From contig DXAA01000003.1 in NCBI GenBank assembly GCA_019117285.1, forward strand, positions 1 to 64,000: 64,000 nt of DNA. The letters run 5' to 3'. Shown here piece by piece: positions 1-8,929 of this stretch. Both the position numbers and the translations under genes were made by a program. This DNA is from Candidatus Limosilactobacillus intestinigallinarum (lineage in GTDB: Bacteria; Bacillota; Bacilli; Lactobacillales; Lactobacillaceae). Each line of letters begins with the position of its first letter. Within the stretch, counting starts at the first letter, position 1. The notes under the pieces were generated by a model. It did no database searches, was not told the DNA's origin, and was given only the letters and a program-made list of their open reading frames with translations.

Positions 1-46
1 AGGCCCTTTTACCATGGGCAGAAAACGTGCAACAGGTATGCCATAA
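1..46 (+). CDS. 3' end of an unidentified gene (partial)
   Basis: An open frame enters from the left edge and stops with TAA at 44-46, ending GPFTMGRKRATGMP. A hairpin starts seven bases later, as expected behind a real gene end. Fourteen residues are too few to name the product. Confidence 0.3.
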   Translation, partial: GPFTMGRKRATGMP

Positions 47-52
47 CTAGAG

Positions 53-100
53 GAAGGGCGTGAACCGCGCAAAAGTCAACGGCTCACGCCCTTCTATTCG
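53..100 (+). terminator. Rho-independent terminator
   Basis: GAAGGGCGTGA and TCACGCCCTTC form an 11-bp stem (53-63 / 84-94) followed by a T-rich run. It lies directly after the partial gene ending at 46. Confidence 0.6.
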
Positions 101-112
101 TTTTCAATACGT

Positions 113-409
113 ATCGTTATTGACTGCTTACACATTATCTACCTCGTTCCGTTTGTTGTATTACCGATCGTTAATATGCTGCTTGCGAGCCTCCTCATCT
201 TGTTAAAGATAATTCCACCCGTCGTCTACCCAGTTCCCAGCGGTACACCGGGAGTGCTTGTTCCGTTCATCGGGACGGGAGGAAATTGGCTCGTTCTTCT
301 AGTTACTGTATTGCTGGTTATCCTTGACGTGATAGTTTATATTCCATTCATTAAGTTAGCGTTGCGGGTTGACGAACGAATGAGAAAGGAGCGTCATGAT
401 GCGCATTAG
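113..409 (+). pseudogene. C-terminal remnant of a PTS lactose/cellobiose-family EIIC permease
   Basis: From about 140 the frame reads like the last two membrane segments of a lactose/cellobiose-type PTS EIIC: a YLVPFVVLPIVN helix, the IIPPVVYPVPSGTPG turn (compare IPP...PWTTP in the family), then a GGNWLVLLVTVLLVILDVIVY helix and the IPFIK exit with a basic tail. An intact EIIC is 410-450 residues; here the N-terminal ~350 residues are missing and a terminator hairpin sits where coding should continue. The first ATG (176) would give 77 residues with no clear ribosome-binding site. The end overlaps the next gene by 14 bases. Homology is from recalled family patterns, so the remnant call is an inference. 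Confidence 0.6.
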
Positions 410-1232
410 TAAACGCCATAAGATCATCATCTGGGTTTCCGCACTCATCCTGGCAATCATGACCTTGGCTTCTTACGGTTGGTCACGGCAGAGTGTTGCG
501 CAATTACAACGACGGCAGGAATCAAGGATGTCACCGGTGATTATGATTCCGGGAAGCAGTGCCTCCGTGAACCGGTTTGATACCTTAGTAGCGCGGATCA
601 ACCAGATGGATAAAAGAAATCACAGCCTGCTGAAGGTGAAAGTCTATAATAGTGGGAAAATCACTTACACTGGCCAGATTCGGCGCGGGGACAACGAGCC
701 GTTTATCGTGGTTGGGTTTCAGAATAATCACGATGGCTATCGCAACATCAAGAAACAGGCCCGGATGTTCAACAGCGCCTTCAACCAGCTGAAGGCCCAG
801 TATAACTTTAATAACTTTAAGGGGATCGGCCACTCTAACGGTGGTTTGATCTATACGTATTTTCTGGAGCACTACTTTAATGAGCGCCAGATTCGTATTA
901 AGCGCTTGATGACCATCGGCTCACCATATAACTTTGCCGAGCCGACAAATCGACGGACGCAAATGCTGACCGATTTTATTAAGAACCGGCATAAGTTACC
1001 GGATAACTTAACCATGTACTCCATTGCCGGGTCTGAAAACTACGTGGAGGATGGGTTAGTGCCGCTTAGCAGTGTTCTCGCAGGAAAGTATATTTACCAG
1101 GGGGCGGTCAAGCATTATACGCAGATTACCGTTACCGGAAAGTTAGCGCAACATTCCGCGCTACCACAGAATAGGGAAGTGCTGGGATTGATCAGGAGAT
1201 ACATACTAGATTGGAAAAGTAGTCCGTTATAA
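396..1232 (+). CDS. DUF915-type alpha/beta hydrolase, membrane-anchored or secreted
   Basis: The 278-residue protein starts at an ATG behind AAAGGAG. Residues 8-29 form a hydrophobic signal/anchor segment after a basic start. The hydrolase fold shows VIMIPGSSAS (48-57, oxyanion strand), the nucleophile elbow GHSNGG (Ser147), VEDGLVP (probable acid, Asp219) and AQHSALP (His253). This matches the DUF915 family of extracytoplasmic lactobacillar hydrolases; the substrate is unknown. A second member of the family lies at 7802-8683. No operon partner is evident downstream. Confidence 0.8.
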   Translation: MMRISKRHKIIIWVSALILAIMTLASYGWSRQSVAQLQRRQESRMSPVIMIPGSSASVNRFDTLVARINQMDKRNHSLLKVKVYNSGKITYTGQIRRGDNEPFIVVGFQNNHDGYRNIKKQARMFNSAFNQLKAQYNFNNFKGIGHSNGGLIYTYFLEHYFNERQIRIKRLMTIGSPYNFAEPTNRRTQMLTDFIKNRHKLPDNLTMYSIAGSENYVEDGLVPLSSVLAGKYIYQGAVKHYTQITVTGKLAQHSALPQNREVLGLIRRYILDWKSSPL

Positions 1233-1401
1233 TTGCGAACACTAAGCGCTTAGATCAAGCATCCAGTAGCCACCCTTCCTGCTATACAACGCCTGCATAG
1301 CAATATACCAAAGCGGTAATTTTCTTTTCCTTGCTCCCACCATATACTAGGAACCGTTGAGAGATGACATAAACAAATTCAAACACCGAGAGGAGAAATC
1401 A

Positions 1402-2265
1402 ATGATGCAATACGTAACGTTAAACGATGGAAACAAGATGCCGCAACTGGGATTCGGGGTCTTCCAAGTTCCCGATCTGAAGGTCGCTGAACAAGCGGTC
1501 ACCGACGCCCTGGACACCGGCTACCGCCTGATTGACACCGCGGCTGCTTACGGCAACGAGGAAGCGGTCGGCAACGCCATCAAGAAGAGCAGCGTTGATC
1601 GTGACGCCATCTTCGTTACCTCCAAGCTCTGGGTTGACCACTTCACCTACGCGAAGGCCAAGCAGGGGATTGATGATTCCCTGACCAAGCTCGGCCTGGA
1701 CTACATCGACCTCTACCTCCTGCACCAACCATACGGTGACGTTGCCGGTGCATGGCGGGCCTTAGAGGAAGCTCAGCAGGAAGGCAAGATCAAGTCGATC
1801 GGGGTTTCTAACTTTGCCCCAGACCAACTGATGAACCTGGAGCTGATGAGCAATGTCAAGCCAGCCCTGAACCAGATCGAAGTTTCCCCATGGTTCCAAG
1901 AAGACGATGCGGTTAAGTTCAACCAACAGCAAAACATCCAGACCGAGGCCTGGGCACCGTTTGCTGAAGGGAAGCACGACATCTTCACCAACGAGACGAT
2001 CGCCAACATTGGTAAGAAGTACGGTAAGGCCAACGGGCAGGTCATCCTGCGCTGGCTGATCCAGCGGGGGATCGTGGTCATTCCAAAGTCCGTCCACAAG
2101 ACCCGGATGGCCGAAAACTTCGACGTCTTTGACTTCGAGCTCAGTGCCGACGACATGAAGACGATGAACAGTCTGGATAAGAACGAGAGCCAGTTCTTTG
2201 ATCACCGCGATCCGGTTGCGATCGAAAGTATCTTCGGTCAAAGTCTGAAGGCCCTGCGGAAGTAA
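1402..2265 (+). CDS. Aldo/keto reductase (2,5-diketogluconate reductase-like)
   Basis: This is an NAD(P)H-dependent carbonyl reductase of the AKR superfamily, 287 residues. The catalytic tetrad is visible as Asp45 and Tyr50 (RLIDTAAAYGNE), Lys75 (TSKLWV) and His108 (YLLHQPYGD); the cofactor-binding IPKSVHKTRM segment lies near the C-terminus. ATG 1402 is preferred over an upstream in-frame ATG (1357) because AGGAG lies at 1391-1395. The stop is followed after 17 bases by an NAD(P)-binding protein with its own strong AGGAGGAG, so the two form an operon closed by a terminator at 2947. The physiological substrate is not deducible. Confidence 0.9.
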   Translation: MMQYVTLNDGNKMPQLGFGVFQVPDLKVAEQAVTDALDTGYRLIDTAAAYGNEEAVGNAIKKSSVDRDAIFVTSKLWVDHFTYAKAKQGIDDSLTKLGLDYIDLYLLHQPYGDVAGAWRALEEAQQEGKIKSIGVSNFAPDQLMNLELMSNVKPALNQIEVSPWFQEDDAVKFNQQQNIQTEAWAPFAEGKHDIFTNETIANIGKKYGKANGQVILRWLIQRGIVVIPKSVHKTRMAENFDVFDFELSADDMKTMNSLDKNESQFFDHRDPVAIESIFGQSLKALRK

Positions 2266-2282
2266 TAGGAGGAGATCCTATA

Positions 2283-2924
2283 ATGGCAAAATACGTAATC
2301 TTAGCAGCGACCGGCCAGATCGGCCAGTTAACCACCCAGTGCTTATTAGACAACAGTGACGCCAACCTGGTCCTCTTCGGCCACCACGCCGACCAGCGTC
2401 TCAGCAAGTTTGCGGGACAGCGGGTCAGCTTCGTTGATGGCGACCTGAAGGACACCGCAGCCCTGAAGCAGGCCTTTGCTGGGGCCGACGCGGTCTTCCT
2501 GGCATACGTGGCCACGCCAGACATCATCAAGCCACTGATCAAGGCCCTAGATGAGAGTGGGGTCAAACGCTTCATCGCCATGTCCGTCCCCGATGTCTAC
2601 CAGGAAGTCGCCGGTCCATTCCAGGCCTGGTACCGTGAACACACCGGCCTGATTTGGCAGACGAACTATGTCGACACCGTTGAAGCTATCGAGGGTTCCG
2701 ACCTGGACTATGTCATCTTGCGGACGACCTGGCTCTATAACGATCCTGCCAAGACCAACGTTGACGTCACGAAGAAGGGTGAACCGTTCAAGGATGCCCA
2801 GATTACCCGGGAGGCCGTGGCTAAGTTCGCTGCCGACCTGCTGACGGGCAAGCAGGACTACCACCGTGAGAGCCTCGGGATTGGTGAACCGAACACCGAA
2901 TGGACGAAACCGAGCTTTTATTAA
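2283..2924 (+). CDS. NAD(P)H-binding (NmrA/atypical SDR-like) protein
   Basis: The 213-residue Rossmann protein begins with the dinucleotide loop ATGQIGQ (residues 9-15) after a beta strand, then FVDGDLKDTAAL and AVFLAYVATPD as in NmrA-like/atypical short-chain dehydrogenases. There is no clear YxxxK, so it may act as a redox sensor or quinone/flavin reductase-like enzyme. It is the second gene of an operon with the aldo/keto reductase. Family call is firm, function is not. Confidence 0.82.
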   Translation: MAKYVILAATGQIGQLTTQCLLDNSDANLVLFGHHADQRLSKFAGQRVSFVDGDLKDTAALKQAFAGADAVFLAYVATPDIIKPLIKALDESGVKRFIAMSVPDVYQEVAGPFQAWYREHTGLIWQTNYVDTVEAIEGSDLDYVILRTTWLYNDPAKTNVDVTKKGEPFKDAQITREAVAKFAADLLTGKQDYHRESLGIGEPNTEWTKPSFY

Positions 2925-2946
2925 ATCAGACTTGGACTAAGATGAT

Positions 2947-2990
2947 AAAAGTGCATCCCTACTGTGCGTAAACAGTAAGGATGCACTTTT
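2947..2990. terminator. Bidirectional terminator
   Basis: AAAAGTGCATCC...GGATGCACTTTT form a long stem with T/A tails on both strands, between the plus-strand operon and the convergent gene at 3006. Confidence 0.75.
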
Positions 2991-3005
2991 AGTGTTCTAA
3001 GTAGT

Positions 3006-3386
3006 TCAGTTATATTGTCTGAGTAGTTTATCTACTTCAGCATCACTCAAACCATACTTCTCCATCGCCTTTTGTTTGATGACTGCCGGCTCGATTCCGA
3101 CCTCCTGGAGCGTGCTGATGAGTTTTTGAATCCCGGCTTGGCGCTCTTCTCTGCTAGCTTCCTCATATGCTTCTTGTCGGGCTTCCCGTTTAGCATCCAT
3201 CAAGTTGATTTTGTATTTCATGAAGCCATCCCTCCTCTTCGGGTCCTGCTTGATTCGCTGAATTTCGTTTTGAATCTGTGTGACTAACTTACTTTTATTG
3301 TCAACCTGGTCGCGCATTAAAGCAAGAAAATCCTGGTCGACACCAGTTGATTCCCCAGTGGTGTCGGCTAGGCTGCTCTTATTCAT
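3006..3386 (-). pseudogene. C-terminal tail of an Rpn/PD-(D/E)XK nuclease-family transposase (remnant or small protein)
   Basis: The 126-residue acidic/basic helical protein ends with REARQEAYEEASREERQAG then a LISTLQEVGI...MEKYGLSDAEVDKLL tail. This resembles the charged C-terminal extension of Rpn-family recombination-promoting nucleases. The ~180-residue N-terminal nuclease domain is absent. The ATG overlaps the stop of the upstream membrane protein (ATGAATAA), so it may be co-translated. Either a truncated remnant or a stand-alone coiled-coil protein; I favour remnant. Confidence 0.5.
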
Positions 3387-4677
3387 TATCTTCAATATCG
3401 GGCAGGTTGCGCTCAATCAATACCAGCGCGATAAGGGTCAGCAGGGCCACGCCGGTGAGCCGGGTCAGCCAGAGGGGCTCCCCGAGGCTCAGGTTTGGCA
3501 GGTGGGCATAGTAGGCGCGCAGAACCTGACCGCCGTGATTGTTGAAGAGAAAGTTGGTGATGACCAGCAGGCTGATCAGGGTCACCTGGGCGGCAATCGA
3601 GCCCAGGACGCTGAAGTCTTGGCGGACAAAACGATTATTCAATGGTGGAATCAAGGTGTCCTTCCGGTAAAACGGCCAGATAAAGGCGTTGATGGTGCTG
3701 CAGCAAAGGCTGGCAATGAAGAGGCCGATCAGGTAGCCCCAACTGGTCGGGACTAGGGAGATGAACAGGCCGACCACCGCGCCGGGAAAGGTGATCCACC
3801 AATGGGGCTTACCCCGCAGCCGGGAAGCCAGCAGAAGGCCGCCGATCGTGGCGAGGATGAAGAGACCGTAGGCAATAAAGAGCTGGGGCACCTGATCCAG
3901 GGTATCAAAATAGAAGAGACTATAGATCAACAGGAAGCTGGTGACCGCACTCGTCCAAAAGGTCCAGAGACGCGACGACTTGAGCCGCCGCTGGAGCCGA
4001 CCGAAGCCCAGCAATAGGACCAGCCACATCCCCAGGGTCAAGTCGGCCAAGGGTAGGCTGCCGGTCTGCTTCAGGCCGCGGGCCCCCAGCGCCATCCCGA
4101 AGACCAACAGGGTTGCGATGGCCGGTCGCCACCGGAACGGACCAGTGAAGGCCGCTGCTCCAGGCCACGGGGCCGGCAGCTTGACTACCAGGACAATCCC
4201 AAGGACAAGCAGCAGGATCAGCTCCCCCAGGAAGGCCGCCAGGTTGCGGTGCCCGAGGGCCATCCCCAATCCCAGGACAAATAATAGGTAGAAGATCCCG
4301 GTCAGGGCGGCTTTGGGATGGTGCCACGTCCCCTGCCGGCGGTACTCATCCTTGACCTGCTGGTAGGCGGGCTTGAGACAGCCCATCCCCAGGCCCAGCA
4401 GGGTGGCCCCCTCCGGCAGCAGGGGGTTGAACAGGGCCAGTCCCGCACCGATCAGGGCGACTCCACTGCTGGCAGCCAGGATCCGGTAGGGGTTAGCGAC
4501 CCGCCCAAAGGACCGGATCGCATAGGGGACGGTCTTGGCCATGACGTAGAAGAAGATAACCGGCAGGGCGGCCGCGGCCGTTCGTCCCTGCTGAATGAAA
4601 TAGAGCATGAATAAAACGTTGGGAAGGACGATGCTGCCCAGGGTCAGGGCCTCCATATTGATGACGAGAAAGTTCAA
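3379..4677 (-). CDS. Polytopic membrane protein, MFS-like
   Basis: This ~432-residue protein shows about twelve hydrophobic segments separated by short basic loops, as in major facilitator transporters. No substrate motif is recognisable; the family assignment rests on topology. The start is taken as TTG at 4677 because AAAGGAGG lies six bases upstream; an upstream in-frame ATG (4713) lacks a ribosome-binding site. It ends overlapping the small gene at 3006-3386. The gene is strikingly GC-rich, which explains many open shadows opposite it. Confidence 0.65.
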   Translation of the reverse strand: MNFLVINMEALTLGSIVLPNVLFMLYFIQQGRTAAAALPVIFFYVMAKTVPYAIRSFGRVANPYRILAASSGVALIGAGLALFNPLLPEGATLLGLGMGCLKPAYQQVKDEYRRQGTWHHPKAALTGIFYLLFVLGLGMALGHRNLAAFLGELILLLVLGIVLVVKLPAPWPGAAAFTGPFRWRPAIATLLVFGMALGARGLKQTGSLPLADLTLGMWLVLLLGFGRLQRRLKSSRLWTFWTSAVTSFLLIYSLFYFDTLDQVPQLFIAYGLFILATIGGLLLASRLRGKPHWWITFPGAVVGLFISLVPTSWGYLIGLFIASLCCSTINAFIWPFYRKDTLIPPLNNRFVRQDFSVLGSIAAQVTLISLLVITNFLFNNHGGQVLRAYYAHLPNLSLGEPLWLTRLTGVALLTLIALVLIERNLPDIEDNE

Positions 4678-4846
4678 CTTGTCCCTCCTTTGATCGAATG
4701 GTACTTTTTCCATTGTATCATGAGATAAGCGATGTTTGTCGGAGGGCCTATCGCCGTTTTCATCATCGCCAGGAAGAAACTTGCAAAATCCGGCCAAATC
4801 AACGAAAATAGGCTATAAATATACTAGATTGTAAAGGATAACGTTT

Positions 4847-7180
4847 ATGGTTAATGATCCAAGTTTAAAGAAGATTCACATTGTATTCAACGGCCAGGAG
4901 ACGCCACCGATGAAGGTCAGCCAGCTCTTCGACGCCCGCCGCTTCAACCGGCTCACCGCCGTCACGAGCAACGTCACCGCCGACTTCTTCAACCGTTACC
5001 TCAGCAACTTCATCAAGGTTGAGATTGCCCTGCGGACGCCCGTCGCCAGCGATGCCAAGACGGCCGAGGATGTCATCACCAAGGAGGCCTTGACCAATGC
5101 CCTGCTCGCCGTGGCCAATAAACGGCCGGCTAAGCTCTTCGAGGGCCTAACCAGCAGTAACCAGGCCAATGTGTTAAGCGGCCTGTTCAGTGTCGAGATG
5201 TCACCCGTCCAGGCCCTGCATTCCCACTTCTACCTGCTGAGCAATCACGAGACCCACGATACCCGGGTCATCCTGGGCAGCATTGACCTAACTAATGCCG
5301 CCTTTGATAAAGACCGTAACCAGTTCGAGGAGGTTCTCGTCTTTGATAACGATATCCGCCTCTTCCAAAATCTCAACGAGCACTTCAAGAAGGACATCAA
5401 GCCGATCCTGCGGCCATTCTTCACCGACAACCTGTTGAAGGAGGCCCAGGCCCAGCTAGATGAGGGCGCCAAGGACAGCGAAACCGCCAGCAGCGAAAAT
5501 CAGGTGGTGATCCTGGACAACGATACCACCGACCGGATCGCGGCCGCCGACATGACCGATATCATCAGTCATGACGTCCAGAAGCAGATGGATGCCAAGA
5601 TCATCCCATCGACCACCACCAACGCCATGCGGGAGGTCACCACGGACCGGTCTCAGACCAAGGAAGCAATCGCCCGCGACGTCAAGCAGCACGATACTGT
5701 CTACAACCTACAGAAGACCGCCGTCTCCCCACGAGCGGCCAAGCCGAAGATCAAGAGTCGGGAGAAGATCTACCAGCAGGTTCAACAGGCCCTGATCAGC
5801 GGAATGACCCCTCAGCAACGCCAGGCCGAGAAGAAGTACACCACCTTCCTCTACGACCGACCGATGGAGCGGAACCTGGTCCGCAATAATAGTGGCCTCT
5901 ACGTGCCGAACGACGCCGGGACCCACCCGATCCCGTTTGGAAAGCTGGCAACCACCAGCCAGATTCGCGACGGCCTACGGAGCATTGATGCGGTGATGAA
6001 GGGTTATCAGAAGTTCGTCGTCGACTACACGGACGACTACGGCAAGCGTTTCTATGAGGCGATCCTCTACAGTTTCACGGCACCATTCTTGTGGGAGATC
6101 CGGCAGAAGGCCAGCCTGAATCCCGAGGATGGTAACGACGTGCCGAACTTCCTCGTTCTAGGAGCGACGGCCGGTTCCGGTAAGTCAACCCTCTTGCGGA
6201 TTATCAACCAGCTGACCTGGAACACCGACCGGTCACTGATTGACTTCGGGACGATCTACCCAACGGAAACGGCCCAGAAGAAGGCCAAGACGGTCGAGGC
6301 GATCGAGCATTACATGAAGCAGGGGAGTTCCTACCCCGTTCTGTTGGATGAAATCGAACCCTACTTCTTCCAGCAGGACCAGTACAGCCGGCACCTGGTC
6401 GTTGATACGATGAACGAGCTGGTTAATAACCCGCACGCCATCGCGCCACTGATCGGAACCACCAACTACGACTCCGGTTTCACCATGTTGCGGGAAACCG
6501 CCCGGCGGACCTACTACCTGCAGATCGACAAGGTCATCAATGACCAGCTCAAGGGGGAGGCCAACAAGTACATCTACAATGTCCGCCAGACCCTGAACAA
6601 CACCCTCTTTAAGGACTTCGTGATGCGGATGGCCAACCTGCTGGAGGACGACGAGACCCCATGGCGGGACTTCAACAGCGAGAACGGCCGCCTCGACTTC
6701 CTGTCCAACACCCGGAAGATCTTCCGCGATTACTACAAGATGGCGGGAATTGAGGTGCCACCATACTTTGCCGACCAGATCTGTGATGACTTCCAAGAGA
6801 GCTCCCGGAACAGCTGGGCCAAGCTCTACGTCACCCAGGCCGATGACTTCAAGTACCGGAAAGCTGACAATAGCCTGCTCTTCGATATCTCGAAGCTCAA
6901 TACCTTCAACGGCTTCTCGGTCGATAGTATCGAGAAGTACCGGAATGCCTTGCCGATCGAGCTCTGTGTCGACGGGATCAACGGTAAGCGGGGGAAGTTC
7001 GTTGAGATCAAGGCTCCAGACTTCTTCAAGTGGATTGGTGAACGTAACCCATACGAACAGCCGAACGTGGTACAGCACACCGAACCAGCCCGTTCAATCG
7101 GCGATTCCAAGCTACCGTCATCGGCCATCACCACCGAAAAGCCAAAGAAGAAGGGCTTCTGGGCCCGGCTGTTCGGCTAG
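4847..7180 (+). CDS. Fusion of phospholipase-D-like domain and P-loop (AAA-like) ATPase
   Basis: The 777-residue protein has a PLD-like module (about 30-200): HSHFYL at 125-130 followed by GSIDLTNAAF and NQFEEVLVFDND. In true PLD nucleases this reads HxK...GSxN, so here Lys is replaced by His127. A low-complexity Ser/Asp/Lys linker (200-310) leads to a C-terminal ATPase with Walker A GATAGSGKS (439-447), Walker B VLLDE (498-502), a sensor-like GTTN (537-540) and RETARR (possible arginine finger). The tail is basic (KPKKKGFWARLFG). A TATACT -10-like box (4820-4825) lies just upstream, and a strong terminator follows, so it is monocistronic. PLD-ATPase combinations occur in restriction/defence-type proteins, but no partner gene is adjacent. 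Function unknown; nucleic-acid handling is a guess. Confidence 0.75.
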   Translation: MVNDPSLKKIHIVFNGQETPPMKVSQLFDARRFNRLTAVTSNVTADFFNRYLSNFIKVEIALRTPVASDAKTAEDVITKEALTNALLAVANKRPAKLFEGLTSSNQANVLSGLFSVEMSPVQALHSHFYLLSNHETHDTRVILGSIDLTNAAFDKDRNQFEEVLVFDNDIRLFQNLNEHFKKDIKPILRPFFTDNLLKEAQAQLDEGAKDSETASSENQVVILDNDTTDRIAAADMTDIISHDVQKQMDAKIIPSTTTNAMREVTTDRSQTKEAIARDVKQHDTVYNLQKTAVSPRAAKPKIKSREKIYQQVQQALISGMTPQQRQAEKKYTTFLYDRPMERNLVRNNSGLYVPNDAGTHPIPFGKLATTSQIRDGLRSIDAVMKGYQKFVVDYTDDYGKRFYEAILYSFTAPFLWEIRQKASLNPEDGNDVPNFLVLGATAGSGKSTLLRIINQLTWNTDRSLIDFGTIYPTETAQKKAKTVEAIEHYMKQGSSYPVLLDEIEPYFFQQDQYSRHLVVDTMNELVNNPHAIAPLIGTTNYDSGFTMLRETARRTYYLQIDKVINDQLKGEANKYIYNVRQTLNNTLFKDFVMRMANLLEDDETPWRDFNSENGRLDFLSNTRKIFRDYYKMAGIEVPPYFADQICDDFQESSRNSWAKLYVTQADDFKYRKADNSLLFDISKLNTFNGFSVDSIEKYRNALPIELCVDGINGKRGKFVEIKAPDFFKWIGERNPYEQPNVVQHTEPARSIGDSKLPSSAITTEKPKKKGFWARLFG

Positions 7181-7181
7181 C

Positions 7182-7225
7182 AAAAAGACTGAGCGACGCG
7201 CTGAGGCGGCTCAGTCTTTTTTGTA
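7182..7225. terminator. Bidirectional terminator
   Basis: AAAAAGACTGAGC ... GCTCAGTCTTTTTT stem between the ATPase gene and the convergent acetyltransferase, whose last codons lie inside it. Confidence 0.85.
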
Positions 7226-7711
7226 TGTTTTCCCGTAGATCAGTAGGTCGTGGAACGTCCCATTCAGGTTAGCAATCTGGTGAAGTTGGCCCCATCGGGT
7301 GAAGCCAGCCGTGGTGAAGAGGTGCTGACTGGCCTGATTGCCCCGGTAAATGTAGGCCACGATCGTCTTGATCGGCAGGTGGTCGTGGACCTGGCGATCG
7401 ACCAGGTCCAGAAAGCACCGGCCGATTCCCTGCCCCTGAGCTGCCCGCCCGACGTAAATCGAGATCTCGGCGGCAAAACGGTAGGCCGGGTGGGGGTAGA
7501 AGGGCTCCAGCCCGCACCAGGCCACCACCTGGCCGGCGCTTTCGGCTACCCAGAGCGGGAAGTCGTCGTCAAATTCCGCCAGCCACGCCCGCCGGCTGTC
7601 TGGGGTGATCAGTTCGACCTCGTCGTTGATCGGCAGGTCGACCGATTCGTTGAAAATCGTCACGATGGCGCCCAGGTCAGTCGACCGGGCCCGGCGAAAG
7701 TTAATCGTCAT
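7211..7711 (-). CDS. GNAT N-acetyltransferase (phosphinothricin acetyltransferase-like)
   Basis: The 166-residue protein has the GNAT plan: N-terminal RRARSTDLGAIVTIFNES, the acetyl-CoA loop GRAAQGQGIG (about 106-115) and the C-terminal NQASQHLFTTAGFTRWG strand-helix. The YIYRGNQAS segment resembles the phosphinothricin/methionine-sulfone acetyltransferase branch. AGGAGAGG-like bases precede the ATG. Substrate unproven. It stands alone, convergent with the ATPase gene. Confidence 0.85.
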   Translation of the reverse strand: MTINFRRARSTDLGAIVTIFNESVDLPINDEVELITPDSRRAWLAEFDDDFPLWVAESAGQVVAWCGLEPFYPHPAYRFAAEISIYVGRAAQGQGIGRCFLDLVDRQVHDHLPIKTIVAYIYRGNQASQHLFTTAGFTRWGQLHQIANLNGTFHDLLIYGKTYKKD

Positions 7712-7801
7712 TTTACCTCTCCTTAATAATTTAGTTCAGTCAAACCCAACAAAATGCGCGATAATGAAACTAGTAGTAACTTGATGAGGTGGGGTGATTG
7801 T

Positions 7802-8683
7802 GTGCAACGGTTAAAGAAAGTCGCAAAGGTAGTTGGGTACAGTCTGGGGGGACTCTGCCTCCTGCTGTTGCTGACCCAGGCATTTCTCCTGCGGGGCACG
7901 ACGGGCAAGACAATCGATCCGGCGGTGGGGCCGAAGACGGTCCGCTATTCGAAGGTGCCGACCATCCTGATCCCGGGTTGGGGTGGCAACACCGTCACCT
8001 ACAACCACCTGATCACCCACTATCAGGATAAAAACGTCGCCCAGAAGGTGATGACCGTCTGGGTTTCACCGCGGAACCGTATCCGGGTCAGTGGGGACTG
8101 GCATGGACAGCCAAACGCCCTGATCCAGGTCCTCTTCGACTGGAACTACGACGCCAGCTTCCATCCCCAGGTCAATCAGTTACGCCACGTTCTCATCTAT
8201 CTTAACCACCACTACGGAATTAGGCAAACCAACATCATCGCCCACTCGTGGGGCGGGACGGAATTCATGCACGCCTACATGGGGTCCAAGCGCCTCCAGC
8301 GGCAGCTGCGGCTCCACAAGCTGATCTTTCTCGGCGTCCCGGTCGAGGAAAGCCTGAGCGACCGCCTGCCGTACCACTACCTGCTCATCCACCACTCCAA
8401 GGACAAGAACTTCCACCAGCTGCGTGCCCAGATGAAGGATTGGCAGTTGAACTACCCGATCACCATCTATAACCTGATGGGGTCCAAGGAGGGGAGCAAG
8501 CTGACCGATGGTGAGGTGCCGCACATCCAGTCCGAGATGCTGAAGGCCCTCATCCAGTCGCACCCGACAATCACCTACCACCAGAAGATCTACGCCAACA
8601 CGACCCACAGCCAGCTGCACAGCCGGCCGGTCATCTTAAACGAGATTGAACGGATCCTGTGGGGAAAGGAGGAAAGCAAATGA
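7802..8683 (+). CDS. DUF915-type alpha/beta hydrolase, secreted/anchored
   Basis: GTG 7802 is chosen as start because GAGGTGGGG lies at 7786-7794 and a GATAAT -10 box (7760-7765) would place transcription start downstream of the earlier in-frame ATG (7754). The 293-residue product has a hydrophobic signal segment (VVGYSLGGLCLLLLLTQAF), the oxyanion loop ILIPGWGGN, the nucleophile elbow AHSWGG (Ser149) and a late HSQLH containing the likely catalytic His. It is a paralogue of the protein at 396-1232. Its stop overlaps the start of a small RHH protein (ATGA), implying translational coupling. Confidence 0.8.
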   Translation: MQRLKKVAKVVGYSLGGLCLLLLLTQAFLLRGTTGKTIDPAVGPKTVRYSKVPTILIPGWGGNTVTYNHLITHYQDKNVAQKVMTVWVSPRNRIRVSGDWHGQPNALIQVLFDWNYDASFHPQVNQLRHVLIYLNHHYGIRQTNIIAHSWGGTEFMHAYMGSKRLQRQLRLHKLIFLGVPVEESLSDRLPYHYLLIHHSKDKNFHQLRAQMKDWQLNYPITIYNLMGSKEGSKLTDGEVPHIQSEMLKALIQSHPTITYHQKIYANTTHSQLHSRPVILNEIERILWGKEESK

Positions 8684-8841
8684 AAAAGGAACATGGCCAG
8701 GTAACTGGCATCATCTGGCGGGGTCCAGCCGACCTCGCCGCCTACCAGCAACTGCGCGCCTATGCCGAGCAGCACCAGCTGACGGTCTCGGCCGCGGCCA
8801 AGGAACTGGTCATCCGCGCCCTGAACGATGCAAAATCCTGA
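8680..8841 (+). CDS. Small ribbon-helix-helix-like protein
   Basis: A 53-residue protein starting at ATG 8680 behind AAAGGAGG, overlapping the hydrolase stop by four bases. The pattern of a short strand (VTGIIWR), helix (DLAAYQQLRAYAEQHQ), turn and second helix (VSAAAKELVIRAL) resembles Arc/CopG ribbon-helix-helix DNA-binding proteins. It may autoregulate its operon; this is inferred from fold pattern only. Confidence 0.6.
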   Translation: MKKEHGQVTGIIWRGPADLAAYQQLRAYAEQHQLTVSAAAKELVIRALNDAKS

Positions 8842-8929
8842 TGATTACCGATTGAATTTAATTATTTTACATTAGGGCTCGTTCTTACTAAAATATAGTT
8901 ACTAATAGATGAAAGAGGGACGTATCTAA

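Noticed and set aside
3941..4614. Several plus-strand frames opposite the membrane protein
   Set aside because: Produced by very GC-rich third positions; Arg/Pro/Gly-rich translations without start signals.
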